Origin: Verrucomicrobiaceae bacterium
Lineage (GTDB): Bacteria; Verrucomicrobiota; Verrucomicrobiia; Verrucomicrobiales; Verrucomicrobiaceae
Assembly: GCA_027486585.1 (NCBI GenBank)
Contig: JAIXOU010000128.1
Span: forward strand, 1-49,966
Direction: 5' to 3'
DNA length: 49,966 nucleotides
The notes beneath the pieces were generated by a model. That model ran no database searches and was not told the DNA's origin. It saw only the letters and a program-made list of their open reading frames with translations. The translations under genes and the position numbers were made by a program. The stretch's first letter is position 1. Each line of letters opens with the position of its first letter. Positions 1-8,203 of the stretch are shown one piece after another.

Positions 1-27
1 AATTTGCGATCCAGTTCGGGTCGCGAT

Positions 28-61
28 TTTTTTGATTGAGCGCATGCGCTCAATCAAAAAA
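28..61. repeat. Perfect 34-bp palindrome
   Basis: The sequence is perfectly self-complementary around GCATGC at 42-47, with arms TTTTTTGATTGAGCGC and the matching complement. The T-run precedes the stem and the A-run follows it on both strands, so it is not a standard rho-independent terminator, which needs the T-run after the stem. It could be a protein-binding site or the end of a repeat element. It lies just before the tandem repeats, whose units also carry a TCAAAAAAC string. Function unknown. Confidence 0.8.
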
Positions 62-98
62 CAACCCCAGACCAAACATAACCAAATCCCCGAAACAC

Positions 99-136
99 AA
101 ACTTTCGGACACGCCCCAAACTTTCGGACACGCCCG
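99..136. repeat. Back-to-back 19-bp direct repeat
   Basis: Two adjacent copies of AAACTTTCGGACACGCCC are seen, differing only at the edges. They sit directly before the 42-bp tandem array and may belong to the same repeat-rich intergenic element. Confidence 0.7.
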
Positions 137-139
137 CTA

Positions 140-304
140 TTTGCAGGGGTAGACGTGGTTCGGCTCATCAAAAAACGGCTGTTTGCAGGGGCGGACGTGG
201 TTCGGCTCATCAAAAAACGGCTGTTTGCAGGGGCGGACGTGGTCCGGCTCATCAAAAAACGGCTGCTTGCATAGGCGGACGTGGTCCGGCTTATCAAAAG
301 GCAG
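140..304. repeat. 42-bp tandem repeat, about four copies
   Basis: Units begin TTTGCAGGGGCGGACGTGG and end TCAAAAAACGGCTG, at 140-181, 182-223 and 224-265, with a degenerate fourth copy at 266-304. Copies one to three differ at only a few bases. The period is a multiple of three, so the plus strand reads as a 14-residue peptide repeat (LFAGADVVRLIKKR). No upstream start with a ribosome site or other coding support is seen, so this is more likely non-coding. It has no spacers, so it is not CRISPR. From 305 to 511 nothing else is recognised apart from the promoter space of the next gene. Confidence 0.85.
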
Positions 305-511
305 GGCTTAGGCACCATAAATACAAGAGACCTAGGCTACAGGATTCACAGGTCTGAAAAAATCCTGTTACTCCTCTGCCTCTTGCCAATCCTGTGAAAA
401 AACGGCCACGGACCCGATTCATGCATACTACTTGGCATGAAAAAAAGAATGATTGGTGGTCGTGGACTCGTTTGGGAGTTACGTCTTCGGGCTCCGATAC
501 TTAGAAATAGC

Positions 512-1000
512 ATGAATTCCCAGCCAACCACTCACTCAATCACGCCGTTTTCACGGCTGGTGCATGGCGTGTTGTTGGTGGTGTGGCTGCTGTCTTATCA
601 AGGCATTGCCCCAGCTTTGATGTTGAAGCTTGAAGGTGATCATACGGTCAAGGCTTGCTCGTCGCAGAATGGAGAGATGCAGGTGGTTCTCGGCCATGCG
701 GAAAGTGAAGCGTCACCCAACTCACAAGCGCAACCATCTAAGGATGCATTGGCTGGTGCGGTGTCTGAAGCTGGCAAACAGGACCATGTCTTCTTTTTCA
801 AATCCGTCGAAGAGGCCGACAGTCAAACGCACCGATTACAAAGTGATCTCTTCTGCCCTGCAGCTACTGTTTGCGCTGTTGCTTGGACTTTCGAGCAGCC
901 TGTTTGGACCTCCAAAACGCATCTCGTTCAGCATCGACCCGTTCCCGCTTGGTCACCCGGCCAATGGATCAAGAACGGCATGATCGTCATGCGCTGTTGA
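512..1000 (+). CDS. Small exported protein of a metal-efflux locus
   Basis: This encodes about 162 residues of unknown function. The reading frame is open from 437, but the ATG at 512 puts a hydrophobic segment (VHGVLLVVWLLSYQGIAPAL) near the N-terminus as a signal peptide or membrane anchor. The rest is hydrophilic, with scattered Cys and His (KACSSQ, HVFFF, FCPAATVC). It lies 114 bp upstream of an outer membrane efflux gene and an RND pump on the same strand. Small exported proteins with Cys and His often sit at the head of heavy-metal RND operons, so a role in metal sensing or accessory binding in the periplasm is possible. That role is inferred from position only. Confidence 0.6.
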   Translation: MNSQPTTHSITPFSRLVHGVLLVVWLLSYQGIAPALMLKLEGDHTVKACSSQNGEMQVVLGHAESEASPNSQAQPSKDALAGAVSEAGKQDHVFFFKSVEEADSQTHRLQSDLFCPAATVCAVAWTFEQPVWTSKTHLVQHRPVPAWSPGQWIKNGMIVMRC

Positions 1001-1114
1001 GAGACGGCTAACTAAGCCTGTCATGATCCAACTTCATGGATCGCCTGCATGGTCCGCTCAAAATCGCAGCGGTCTGCACCCTTCAAGTCTCTTCTTTTTT
1101 CGACCCTTCATTTC

Positions 1115-2365
1115 ATGAAACCCTGCTTATCCGTATTCTGTTTTTCTCTCTCGATGCTGTTTTCTGCATCCGTTCTTGCTGACTCCGTCAGTGTCACTTC
1201 ACTCGTTCAAAAGGCTCTCGCCACTCATCCTGAACTTCGATACTACGAAGCTCAAATCGATGTCGCCCAAGGGGACAAAACCAAAGCGGGTGAGATTAAA
1301 AATCCAGATCTCATGACCGGCGTCGGTAACTGGCGGGTGCGGGATTTAGCCACCAACAAAGTCAGCGATGGTCCGACTTGGGCCGTGCAGCTCACACAAA
1401 CCTTTGAGTGGCCTGGCCGACTCTCGCTTCGCAAAGCCATCGCGCAGAAAGACATCGAACTCGCCTTACTCGGTCTCGAGCAGTTTCGAGCCGCGCTTGC
1501 TGGTCGAGTGCGTACCATTTCGTGGAAGATGCTCGCCGCGCAGGAAAAAACTCGCGCTACTGAAGAGGTGGCCAAGCGCTTCAGCACGCTGTCGGAAGTG
1601 CTCCTCCAGCGTGATCCGGCAGGTGCGGCCCCGCGCTTAGAGGCCTTGATCATTCAAGCCAACGCCCTGACCCTCGGCTCGGAGGCAACGCTGGCCCGCA
1701 ATGAGCTCGAAGCAGCACGCTTTGAACTCAATCAACTCCTCGGTGAGAAGGCAGAGCATCCTCTAGAATTGCGCCGGGAGAATCTCATCCTCAATCCCCC
1801 GCCTGCTCTTGAATCCCTGCTGACCGAGGCACGCAAAAAGAACTTTGATCTGCGTGCACGAATCCTTGATGTCGAACAGCAGGGCTACGCTGTCCAGTTG
1901 GCACAAAATGAACGCTGGCCTTCGATCACGGTGGTTCCCTACATCCAGAGACAGACCAATAGCACTCGCGAAACACAGGTCGGCATTGGTTTCTCCATTC
2001 CTCTGCCGCTTTGGAACCGTAACAAAGGCACCATCGATACCAATAAGGCTAAGGAAGTACAGGCGGAAGTCATGCTCACCGCGCAGATGCGGCAGCTCGA
2101 GCGAGACGTTGCTTCCCAGGCCAGCCATTATCGGCTGCATGTCGAAGAACTCGTCAAATGGCCAAGCGACACTCTCGAAAGTTTCCGCAAAGCCGCAGCG
2201 GAAGCCGATGAGCACTACCGTCTCGGGGCCTTACCCTTGGCAACCTACACCGAGCTACAGCGCCAATACATTGACTCCGTCAGCGCCGTGCTTGCTTCTC
2301 AACTTGCCGCTGTGGATGCACGTCTGCAGCTCGAGCAACTCACTGGCATCAAGTTGGCTCAATAA
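1115..2365 (+). CDS. czcC: TolC-family outer membrane efflux protein (CzcC/CusC-like)
   Basis: At about 416 residues, this is the usual size for the outer membrane channel of tripartite metal-efflux pumps. The ATG at 1115 gives a clear signal peptide (MKPCLSVFCFSLSMLFSASVLA, cut before DSVSV). Upstream in-frame codons from 1049 would add a charged extension and are less likely. The mature protein shows the two-fold helical repeat of the family. One repeat includes LVQKALATHPELRYYEAQID and the PDLMTGVG and TFEWPGRLSLRKAIA strings. The second includes the GIGFSIPLPLWNRNKGTID motif typical of the beta-strand turn. It is followed after 36 bp by the RND pump gene, so the two are probably co-transcribed and form one export channel. 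Confidence 0.9.
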   Translation: MKPCLSVFCFSLSMLFSASVLADSVSVTSLVQKALATHPELRYYEAQIDVAQGDKTKAGEIKNPDLMTGVGNWRVRDLATNKVSDGPTWAVQLTQTFEWPGRLSLRKAIAQKDIELALLGLEQFRAALAGRVRTISWKMLAAQEKTRATEEVAKRFSTLSEVLLQRDPAGAAPRLEALIIQANALTLGSEATLARNELEAARFELNQLLGEKAEHPLELRRENLILNPPPALESLLTEARKKNFDLRARILDVEQQGYAVQLAQNERWPSITVVPYIQRQTNSTRETQVGIGFSIPLPLWNRNKGTIDTNKAKEVQAEVMLTAQMRQLERDVASQASHYRLHVEELVKWPSDTLESFRKAAAEADEHYRLGALPLATYTELQRQYIDSVSAVLASQLAAVDARLQLEQLTGIKLAQ

Positions 2366-2401
2366 GCCAAATCGCGTTCATCCACTTTCGCCGTCGCGAT
2401 C

Positions 2402-5400
2402 ATGCTCAATTACATTCTCGAATTTTCTGTCCGTCAGCGTGCCCTCGTGCTGCTGGGATCACTCGGCCTGCTCGGAGCAGGCATCTATTCTCTCATCCAT
2501 CTGCCGATTGATGCGGTGCCAGATCTCACTGGCCCTCAAGTGCAGGTCAACGTAGCCGTGCCTGCCTTGGCTCCAGAGGAATCCGAACGTGCGGTGACCC
2601 GCCCCATTGAAATGTCACTCTCAGGCATGCCTGGAGTCACGGACTCACGATCCATCACCAAGTTTGGCCTGAGCCAAGTCACCATCGACTTTGAAGATGG
2701 GACGGACATTTTCCGCGCGCGCCAGCTCGTCAACGAGCGGCTGACCAGTGTGATGCAGGACTTACCGCCAGGCAGCACCCTCAGCCTTGCACCAATCAGT
2801 ACGGGTCTTGGCGAGATCTTCTACTACACGGTGCACTGGAAAAAGGAGGCCAAAGAGCGGCCAGAAGATGAGCGTGAGGGGCTCATGCGCTTGTGGGAAA
2901 CCCATGAATACATTGTGAAACCCATGCTGCGCACGGTGCAGGGAGTGGCTGAAATCAACAGCAACGGCGGCCATCAACGCCAAGTCACGGTCGAACCCAT
3001 GCTCGACAAGCTGAAGGCGGCCAATATGACCGTTGGCGAACTTGCCGACATCATCCGTGGTAATGTGGAGAACGCTGGTGGGGGTGTCATCAATCGTGAT
3101 GGCGAGCAGATGACCATCCGCAGTGTCGGGCGCGTCAGCACGGCAGAAGAGATCGCCAATCTACCCATTAAATTCGGTGCTGCTGTGGAACCCTTGCGTG
3201 TCAAAGATCTTGCCAAAGTTCAATGGGGTGCCGGTTTCAGAGGCGGTGCCGCCACCATGGATGGCCAAGAGGTCGTTCTTGGCACCGTGATGATGCTGAT
3301 GGGCCAAAACGCACGCACGGTCTGCCATCGCGTAGCGCCACGACTGGAAGAAATCCGCACGAAGCTGCCTGCCGGCATGGATATCACCATTGTGTATGAG
3401 CGCTCGGATCTCGTCGAAGCGACCGTGGGTACCGTGGAAAAAAATCTCGTTGAAGGTGCTGTCCTCGTGATTGTCGTGCTGCTTGTTTTACTCGGCAACT
3501 GGCGTGCTGCACTTATTGTGGCGCTAGCCATTCCACTCTCCTTTCTATTCGCCATTTGCGGCATGGTGCAGGGTGGCTGGTCGGGTAATTTGATGAGCCT
3601 TGGTGCCGTCGATTTCGGGCTCATCATCGATGGTGCGGTTGTCATGGTTGAAAACATCGTGCGTCGTCTAGGCATGAAGCAGCATCACCTCGGAAGGGTG
3701 CTCACCCCCGCGGAACGCTCGCGAGAAGTTCTTGCTGGGAGTAAGCAAATGGCCAGCCCCATGTTCTTTGGAGTGTTGATCATCACCATCGTTTATCTGC
3801 CCATTTTGACCCTGACTGGGATCGAAGGGAAAATGTTCCGACCCATGGCGGTGACCGTCATCTTTGCACTCATCGGGGCCTTGGTGTTGGCTCTCACACT
3901 CATGCCAGCTCTGTGCTCGTATTTGCTCGGCGGCAACATCGCTGAAAAAGAGAATTTCATCATTGCCACGCTGAATCGAATCTTTCAGCCCTTGCTGCGT
4001 GTTGCGATCCAAATGCGCTGGCTTGTCACGCTCATGGCTGTGGGTTTCTTCGCTTTTTGCGGGTGGAAATTTACCACACTGGGAGCCGAATTTGTGCCGA
4101 AACTCGATGAAGGCTCCATCGCCGCCATGATCTATCGCAAGGTCGGCATGAGCCTCAAAGAATCGGTGCATGAAGATTTGGAGCTAGGAAAAATGGTGCG
4201 TGAGAAGTTCCCCATGGTGACTTGCTTCTTCACGCGCAGCGGCACCAGCGAAGTCGCGACCGATCCGATGCCGCCGAATGAAACGGACTTTTACGTCTTT
4301 TACAAACCCCTCTCGGAGTGGCCTAAAGGACCCGGAATGCCTACCACCAAGGCTGAACTGTGCGCAGCTATCGAGAAAGAAGCCAACTTGGAACATGAAG
4401 GACAGACGATCGAATTCGGACAACCCATCGAAACTCGTTTCAATGAAATGATGGAAGGAACCAAGGCTGAACTCGCAGTCCGCATCTATGGCATCGACTT
4501 CGATGTGCTGGAAAAGCTTGCCGAGCAGACTCGCGACATCATCAACAGCACTCCAGGTGGTGAAGCCGAACTGGAAACCGACGGACGCACGAGCACCGTG
4601 GTGCTGGCAGTGAAGCGTGAAGTTCTTGGCAAATACAACATGCCATTGGCGGAACTGAATCGTGCCGTTTCGGCTGGTCTAGGTGGCGAAGTTTCCGGAC
4701 AAGTCGTCGAAGGCAATCGCAAACGCGACATCGTTGTACGATTGCCCGAAGAAGAGCGAGCCAAAGAGGAAGTCATGAAAAGTCTGCCGATGCGCGTAGG
4801 TGACTTCGGCATGATCTCGCTCGGGGACGCTGTCGATATCCGCATGGAAAAAACTGTGGAACCTATTCGCCACTCACGCACGCAGCGTCGTGCGGCTTTG
4901 CTGGTTAACGTGACTGGCGGTCGAGACATGGAAAGCTTCGTCAATGAAGCGTCTGCTCGCATCACCAAGGAAGTGAAATTCCCTGAAGGTTACAGCTTTG
5001 AGTTTGGTGGCACTTTTGAAAACCTCAAAGAAGCACGCGCTCGCCTAGCCATCGTTGTGCCGACCGCACTAGCGCTGATTTTAATGCTCATCTTCTTTGC
5101 TTTCGGTAGCTTGCGTCAAACCTTCCTCGTCGCCACAGGCATCCCCCTTGCCTTGACGGGCGGAATCATTGCTCTCTGGCTGCGAGACATGCCTTTCAGC
5201 ATCACTGCGGCCGTGGGTTTCATTGCCCTGAGCGGTGTCGCCGTTCTGAACGGCCTCGTGCTGGTGAATTACTTCAACGAGCTGAGGGAAGAAGGCATGA
5301 ACGTCCGAGATGCCGTGTTAAATGGCGTGGCAACTCGATTGCGCCCCGTGATGATGACCGCACTCGTCGCTGCGCTTGGCTTCGTGCCGATGGCTCTCGC

Positions 5401-5566
5401 CCATGGCCCAGGGGCCGAAGTTCAGCGCCCACTCGCCACCGTCGTCATCGGCGGCATCATCTCCTCCACCCTGCTCACACTGCTTCTACTGCCGATGCTT
5501 TACGATTGGATTGAGCGCGCCACCAAACCCGAGGATCCGGCGACGGCGGAAAGCGAGCACGCCTGA
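2402..5566 (+). CDS. czcA: Heavy-metal efflux RND pump, CzcA-like
   Basis: This encodes 1054 residues, the usual length for the inner membrane, proton-driven HME-RND transporters. The N-terminus (LPIDAVPDLTGPQVQV) and the porter domains match the family. The transmembrane helix 4 motif is DFGLIIDGAVVMVEN with acidic residues D404, D410 and E417. Their spacing is the same as the D402/D408/E415 proton-relay set known in Cupriavidus CzcA, and differs from Cu/Ag pumps of the CusA type. The likely substrates are therefore divalent ions such as Zn, Co, Cd or Ni. It follows the outer membrane protein gene closely. Unusually, no membrane-fusion (CzcB-like) adaptor gene lies before, between or after the two genes; the next genes are unrelated. 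Confidence 0.93.
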   Translation: MLNYILEFSVRQRALVLLGSLGLLGAGIYSLIHLPIDAVPDLTGPQVQVNVAVPALAPEESERAVTRPIEMSLSGMPGVTDSRSITKFGLSQVTIDFEDGTDIFRARQLVNERLTSVMQDLPPGSTLSLAPISTGLGEIFYYTVHWKKEAKERPEDEREGLMRLWETHEYIVKPMLRTVQGVAEINSNGGHQRQVTVEPMLDKLKAANMTVGELADIIRGNVENAGGGVINRDGEQMTIRSVGRVSTAEEIANLPIKFGAAVEPLRVKDLAKVQWGAGFRGGAATMDGQEVVLGTVMMLMGQNARTVCHRVAPRLEEIRTKLPAGMDITIVYERSDLVEATVGTVEKNLVEGAVLVIVVLLVLLGNWRAALIVALAIPLSFLFAICGMVQGGWSGNLMSLGAVDFGLIIDGAVVMVENIVRRLGMKQHHLGRVLTPAERSREVLAGSKQMASPMFFGVLIITIVYLPILTLTGIEGKMFRPMAVTVIFALIGALVLALTLMPALCSYLLGGNIAEKENFIIATLNRIFQPLLRVAIQMRWLVTLMAVGFFAFCGWKFTTLGAEFVPKLDEGSIAAMIYRKVGMSLKESVHEDLELGKMVREKFPMVTCFFTRSGTSEVATDPMPPNETDFYVFYKPLSEWPKGPGMPTTKAELCAAIEKEANLEHEGQTIEFGQPIETRFNEMMEGTKAELAVRIYGIDFDVLEKLAEQTRDIINSTPGGEAELETDGRTSTVVLAVKREVLGKYNMPLAELNRAVSAGLGGEVSGQVVEGNRKRDIVVRLPEEERAKEEVMKSLPMRVGDFGMISLGDAVDIRMEKTVEPIRHSRTQRRAALLVNVTGGRDMESFVNEASARITKEVKFPEGYSFEFGGTFENLKEARARLAIVVPTALALILMLIFFAFGSLRQTFLVATGIPLALTGGIIALWLRDMPFSITAAVGFIALSGVAVLNGLVLVNYFNELREEGMNVRDAVLNGVATRLRPVMMTALVAALGFVPMALAHGPGAEVQRPLATVVIGGIISSTLLTLLLLPMLYDWIERATKPEDPATAESEHA

Positions 5567-5645
5567 GAGAGAAGTCATCGAAAGGCAATCAAACCAAAGA
5601 TCGGAGGGTCCGAGCTTTGGGACTGCTACTCTGGCGAGATCATTC

Positions 5646-5756
5646 CTCAAACGTGCTCCTGCAGCCAGCGGGTGCTGCGCTCGAGTTCGGCTTTTTGGTA
5701 GGCGATCTCGGCGTCTTTTTTGGCGGCACCCTCGGGGGCTTTGAAGGTGGGGATGG
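5646..5756 (-). pseudogene. Displaced 3' fragment of sugar isomerase gene (direct repeat copy A)
   Basis: These 111 bp match 8093-8203 in the same orientation, with only four mismatches, all inside one 9-bp stretch. Read on the minus strand it encodes the last 36 or so residues of the TIM-barrel protein, ending TRWLQEHV and a stop at 5647-5649. No start or upstream part of the gene is present. The mismatches change PDGPAKK to PEGAAKK, a conservative change, so the fragment may come from a homologous gene rather than random decay. The pattern of an intact gene at one end and a spare 3' end at the other is what integration at a gene 3' end leaves behind. Confidence 0.8.
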
Positions 5757-5869
5757 CTATTTGCTATCGTTGAGTTGACCGTAAATCAAAAGGAACCATG
5801 TTCGACGGAGTTCACACCCGCTGGGCCGCCCTATCGCGTGCCAGAGCTTGGGCGCACAACTCACTACAA

Positions 5870-6175
5870 ATGAACACGTTGTTTTCCAGTCGAGCAGGCT
5901 TAGAAGTGGCTAGTGGCGGCGCGTTCCACCGCGCCGACTGGCCACTCGGCAAGGTCACACTCGATCAAGAGGCGCTAACGGTGGGCTCACTATTTACGAG
6001 TTATCGACTTCGTTTCGTGGATATTGACCGCATTAGCCCCGCCCTGTTTTTTGTCGAAATTCATCATCACGCCTCTGGAGTTCCAGAGAGTGTTCGGGTC
6101 TGGGGTATCTTTTTGTTTCGTCGCCTGCGAGAGGCGATTCAGCGACACCAGTTGATGGTCGAGGTGACAGATTGA
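5870..6175 (+). CDS. Hypothetical protein, about 101 residues
   Basis: The product is not recognised. The frame is open from 5798, but the ATG at 5870 begins a more protein-like sequence. It includes alternating beta-like segments (KVTLDQEALTVGSLFTSYRL and FVDIDRISPALFFVEIHHH) and ends with a basic helix (LFRRLREAIQRHQ). The arrangement of short strands followed by a terminal helix is weakly reminiscent of bacterial PH-like domains, but this is a guess. There is no signal peptide. It is the first gene inside the repeat-bounded block and points away from the other small genes. Confidence 0.5.
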   Translation: MNTLFSSRAGLEVASGGAFHRADWPLGKVTLDQEALTVGSLFTSYRLRFVDIDRISPALFFVEIHHHASGVPESVRVWGIFLFRRLREAIQRHQLMVEVTD

Positions 6176-6285
6176 TCACGCCGTGAATTTAGTGCGTAGA
6201 TCCATTGGCCACCGATGAGCGATGCGCCGAGTGTCGGCAAAGAACGCAATCAGTGTTTCCTTGGTGATCATAGCTGGTCTCGGTG

Positions 6286-6660
6286 TTACTGTGTGGTGGG
6301 TAGTTCTGGCGGAAGTGCTGAGTGGTGACCGCCAATAAAATAAGCGAGAAGCTCGTACCATTCGCGCGCAGGTGTCGTGTCCTCGCATGTCGGATCAATC
6401 ATGCCACGGACTCTGAACCAGCGAAACGCTTCGGCTGAATATTGCTGAAACGTCCCGCGATTGGGACCGTTTAGCGCTTGCGGCTCCGACTGGACTATTC
6501 GCACCCACTCGGATTTGTGCCGCTGCAGTTCAGTTGTGGTTGTGGTCGCCGAAAGCACGCGATGAAGCAGCGATGGCCCGCAAATAAATGCCCCCGACAA
6601 GCCGATAAGGCTTAGAACCGCAAGCCATGCAATTCGGAGCTTAGTCTTCATGGCTTTCAT
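6286..6660 (-). CDS. Hypothetical membrane-anchored or exported protein
   Basis: It encodes 124 residues of unknown function. Starting at 6660, it begins with two Lys codons and a hydrophobic stretch (IAWLAVLSLIGLSGAFICG) that acts as signal peptide or anchor. The soluble part contains several Trp residues (EWVRIV, RWFRVRGMIDP, REWYELLAYFIGGHH). An internal ATG at 6651 (MKTKLRI) is an equally good start. It lies in the repeat-bounded block, in the same direction as the two genes to its right, from which it is separated by about 120 bp. Confidence 0.55.
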   Translation of the reverse strand: MKAMKTKLRIAWLAVLSLIGLSGAFICGPSLLHRVLSATTTTTELQRHKSEWVRIVQSEPQALNGPNRGTFQQYSAEAFRWFRVRGMIDPTCEDTTPAREWYELLAYFIGGHHSALPPELPTTQ

Positions 6661-6781
6661 TCTACGGGAGGCGCGCTAATTGATGAATGTTTCGGGTTAA
6701 ATTGCGGCGGGCAACCGTCGATAACACGACAGATGCCATTTGAGCGATTGCCTTTATCCGGTTTGTTCCGGCTGTTGGTGG

Positions 6782-7351
6782 TTATGGTTCTGGTCGTTGA
6801 ATAGGATTGCTGTCTACCTTCCCGTCATCGGTAACGAAAAGATTATATGTGCCAGCGCCGCCGCCATCACCAACTCCAAGACTAATATATACCGCCTTGG
6901 CGTCTGCCGAAAAAGCGATGAGAGTCGAAACATAGTGGTCACTCGAGAAGGTTGCCGGAAACAAATTGGGCAGAAATACATGATGAAGATGCTTCGCTGG
7001 GATCTCGACCCGCTTGGTGCCAAACACAATTATCATGCTGGAAAGTTGAGGTATCCCGTCCTTTGGAAGTGTCTCGTCTGTGCCAACAACATCGATTCCA
7101 TCAACAGTGGCTGATCTCCAGTCAGGCCTATCTTCGGTTCCACGATTTATGAGCGGTGTGGTTTTGTGGGCACTTCGATCAAACGGCCGGCATGACGCCG
7201 TTACTATAACTTTGGTGCCACCGATTGATCCCGAGTAGAGCACTGCATCCTGTGGGTATTCATGACCGCTGGCACCCGAACCAAGAAATGCGGCGGAAAT
7301 GATTAGTGAGACAGTCAGTCGGAGTTTGGTCATGGCGCTTCTTAAATTCAT
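6782..7351 (-). CDS. Hypothetical secreted protein
   Basis: It encodes about 189 residues of unknown function. The start at 7351 is preferred because GAGGGC lies about four to nine bases upstream on the minus strand. The longer frame to 7396 would overlap the gene above. A signal peptide follows (TKLRLTVSLIISAAFLGSGASG). The mature part has beta-like segments (AVLYSGSIGGTKVIVTASC, STLIAFSADAKAVYISLGVG) and a Gly-rich turn near the end. It lies 42 bp downstream of a small membrane protein gene in the same direction, so the pair may be co-transcribed. Confidence 0.6.
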   Translation of the reverse strand: MNLRSAMTKLRLTVSLIISAAFLGSGASGHEYPQDAVLYSGSIGGTKVIVTASCRPFDRSAHKTTPLINRGTEDRPDWRSATVDGIDVVGTDETLPKDGIPQLSSMIIVFGTKRVEIPAKHLHHVFLPNLFPATFSSDHYVSTLIAFSADAKAVYISLGVGDGGGAGTYNLFVTDDGKVDSNPIQRPEP

Positions 7352-7392
7352 TTTCGCCCTCGATTTTGCGATGGTTGTGCTCATGATTTCTA

Positions 7393-7770
7393 TCAAGGCT
7401 TTGACGGTTCAATGACAGCCCTGCTGTACCATAATGTGCGTAGCGCAAGAGCAAATGTAACGAGTGGGACGGCTAGAAGACACTGCAGTCCTTTGGAGAA
7501 GTTCGTCATGACACCAACAAGCGTGTCCCAAGTGCTCTCCCCCGACTTCCAAGCCAACCGAGCTTCGTTCTGTGCGCTCTCAATAGTCGAAGATCGTTGT
7601 ATGCGTGATTCGATCTTCTGAGCTGTCTGCCTCGCATCTTCCTCAGTACCCTTGAGCGTTCTCGCACGACTTGCGAAGTATATGCTGAAAGCACCAATTA
7701 CGAGTAACAACACGAGATGGATTGCCGCGATAATCTTGAGCGTTTGCCTGAGTTTGTCAGTGGTAGTCAT
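7393..7770 (-). CDS. Small membrane protein with two transmembrane helices
   Basis: It encodes 125 residues of unknown function. One hydrophobic helix lies at about residues 12-33 (KIIAAIHLVLLLVIGAFSIY) and another near residues 92-112. Between them is a polar, Glu/Gln/Lys/Arg-rich stretch (EEDARQTAQKIESRIQRSS) likely to form a coiled coil. This resembles small sensor or scaffold proteins with a periplasmic helical loop, but no family is recognised. It heads the minus-strand pair in the repeat-bounded block. Confidence 0.6.
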   Translation of the reverse strand: MTTTDKLRQTLKIIAAIHLVLLLVIGAFSIYFASRARTLKGTEEDARQTAQKIESRIQRSSTIESAQNEARLAWKSGESTWDTLVGVMTNFSKGLQCLLAVPLVTFALALRTLWYSRAVIEPSKP

Positions 7771-7910
7771 GTGCTATCCTTATCAATTCTCGGACGGTAG
7801 ACTTGTTCTTTGGTCGAGATTGTTCACCCACACATCATTGTGGACAAAACAGATTCGCCCAGATTTTTTGTGGATTAACCGGCTTGAGTTGCAGTGAAGG
7901 GGTGGCGTTC

Positions 7911-8054
7911 ATGCAAAGAAAGGGCTTTTTTTCCAAGGAGTTGATGGAAACGGAGAAATCAGAAATCTCCAGAGGTCAAGCTTTGGCAAGAGTTGAGGAT
8001 ACGCCGGATGGACGGATTAGGAGAGTCGTAACTTGGCGGCTGCCTGAGCTTTGA
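7911..8054 (+). CDS. Possible small protein, 47 residues
   Basis: A short frame begins at the ATG at 7911, with GAAGGGG about ten bases upstream. It gives a charged product (KELMETEKSEISRGQALARV) ending WRLPEL. No family is recognised and the only support is the ribosome-site-like string. It sits inside the candidate integrated block next to the right repeat copy. Confidence 0.25.
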   Translation: MQRKGFFSKELMETEKSEISRGQALARVEDTPDGRIRRVVTWRLPEL

Positions 8055-8092
8055 TGATGAAGGCTTTGGGCAGCAACCATAGCGTGACTTTT

Positions 8093-8203
8093 CTCAAACG
8101 TGCTCCTGCAGCCAGCGGGTGCTGCGCTCGAGTTCGGCTTTTTGGTAGGCGATCTCGGCGTCTTTTTTGGCTGGGCCGTCGGGGGCTTTGAAGGTGGGGA
8201 TGG
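8093..8203 (-). repeat. Direct repeat copy B at the isomerase gene 3' end
   Basis: This is the partner of 5646-5756. The match starts one base past the stop codon of the isomerase gene and runs 111 bp into it, with four clustered mismatches. It marks the right edge of the candidate integrated block. Confidence 0.85.

Larger units (their letters stand above)
5757..8092. mobile_element. Candidate integrated block between 111-bp direct repeats
   Basis: The 2.3-kb interval between the two repeat copies holds only short genes of unknown function on both strands, several with membrane or export signals. No integrase, recombinase or transposase is recognised. The boundaries are exact: the right copy begins one base beyond the stop codon of the isomerase gene. 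An att-like site at a gene 3' end is a common target of tyrosine integrases, but with no integrase left this may be a decayed or trimmed element, or a product of plain homologous recombination. Confidence 0.5.

Noticed and set aside
28..61. Possible rho-independent terminator
   Set aside because: The T-run lies before the stem and the A-run after it on both strands, the reverse of what is needed.
32..274. Open frame with a 14-residue peptide repeat
   Set aside because: It only exists because the tandem repeat period is a multiple of three. It has no supported start or ribosome site, and the repeats decay past the frame end.
140..304. Possible CRISPR array
   Set aside because: The units follow each other directly with no unique spacers and no cas genes are near.
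630..983. Alternative frame of 117 codons inside the small exported protein gene
   Set aside because: The main frame has a good signal peptide and start; the alternative product is basic and without any domain look.
7828..7843. Inverted repeat CCACA...TGTGG as an operator
   Set aside because: A five-base stem is too short to support and no regulator gene is near.
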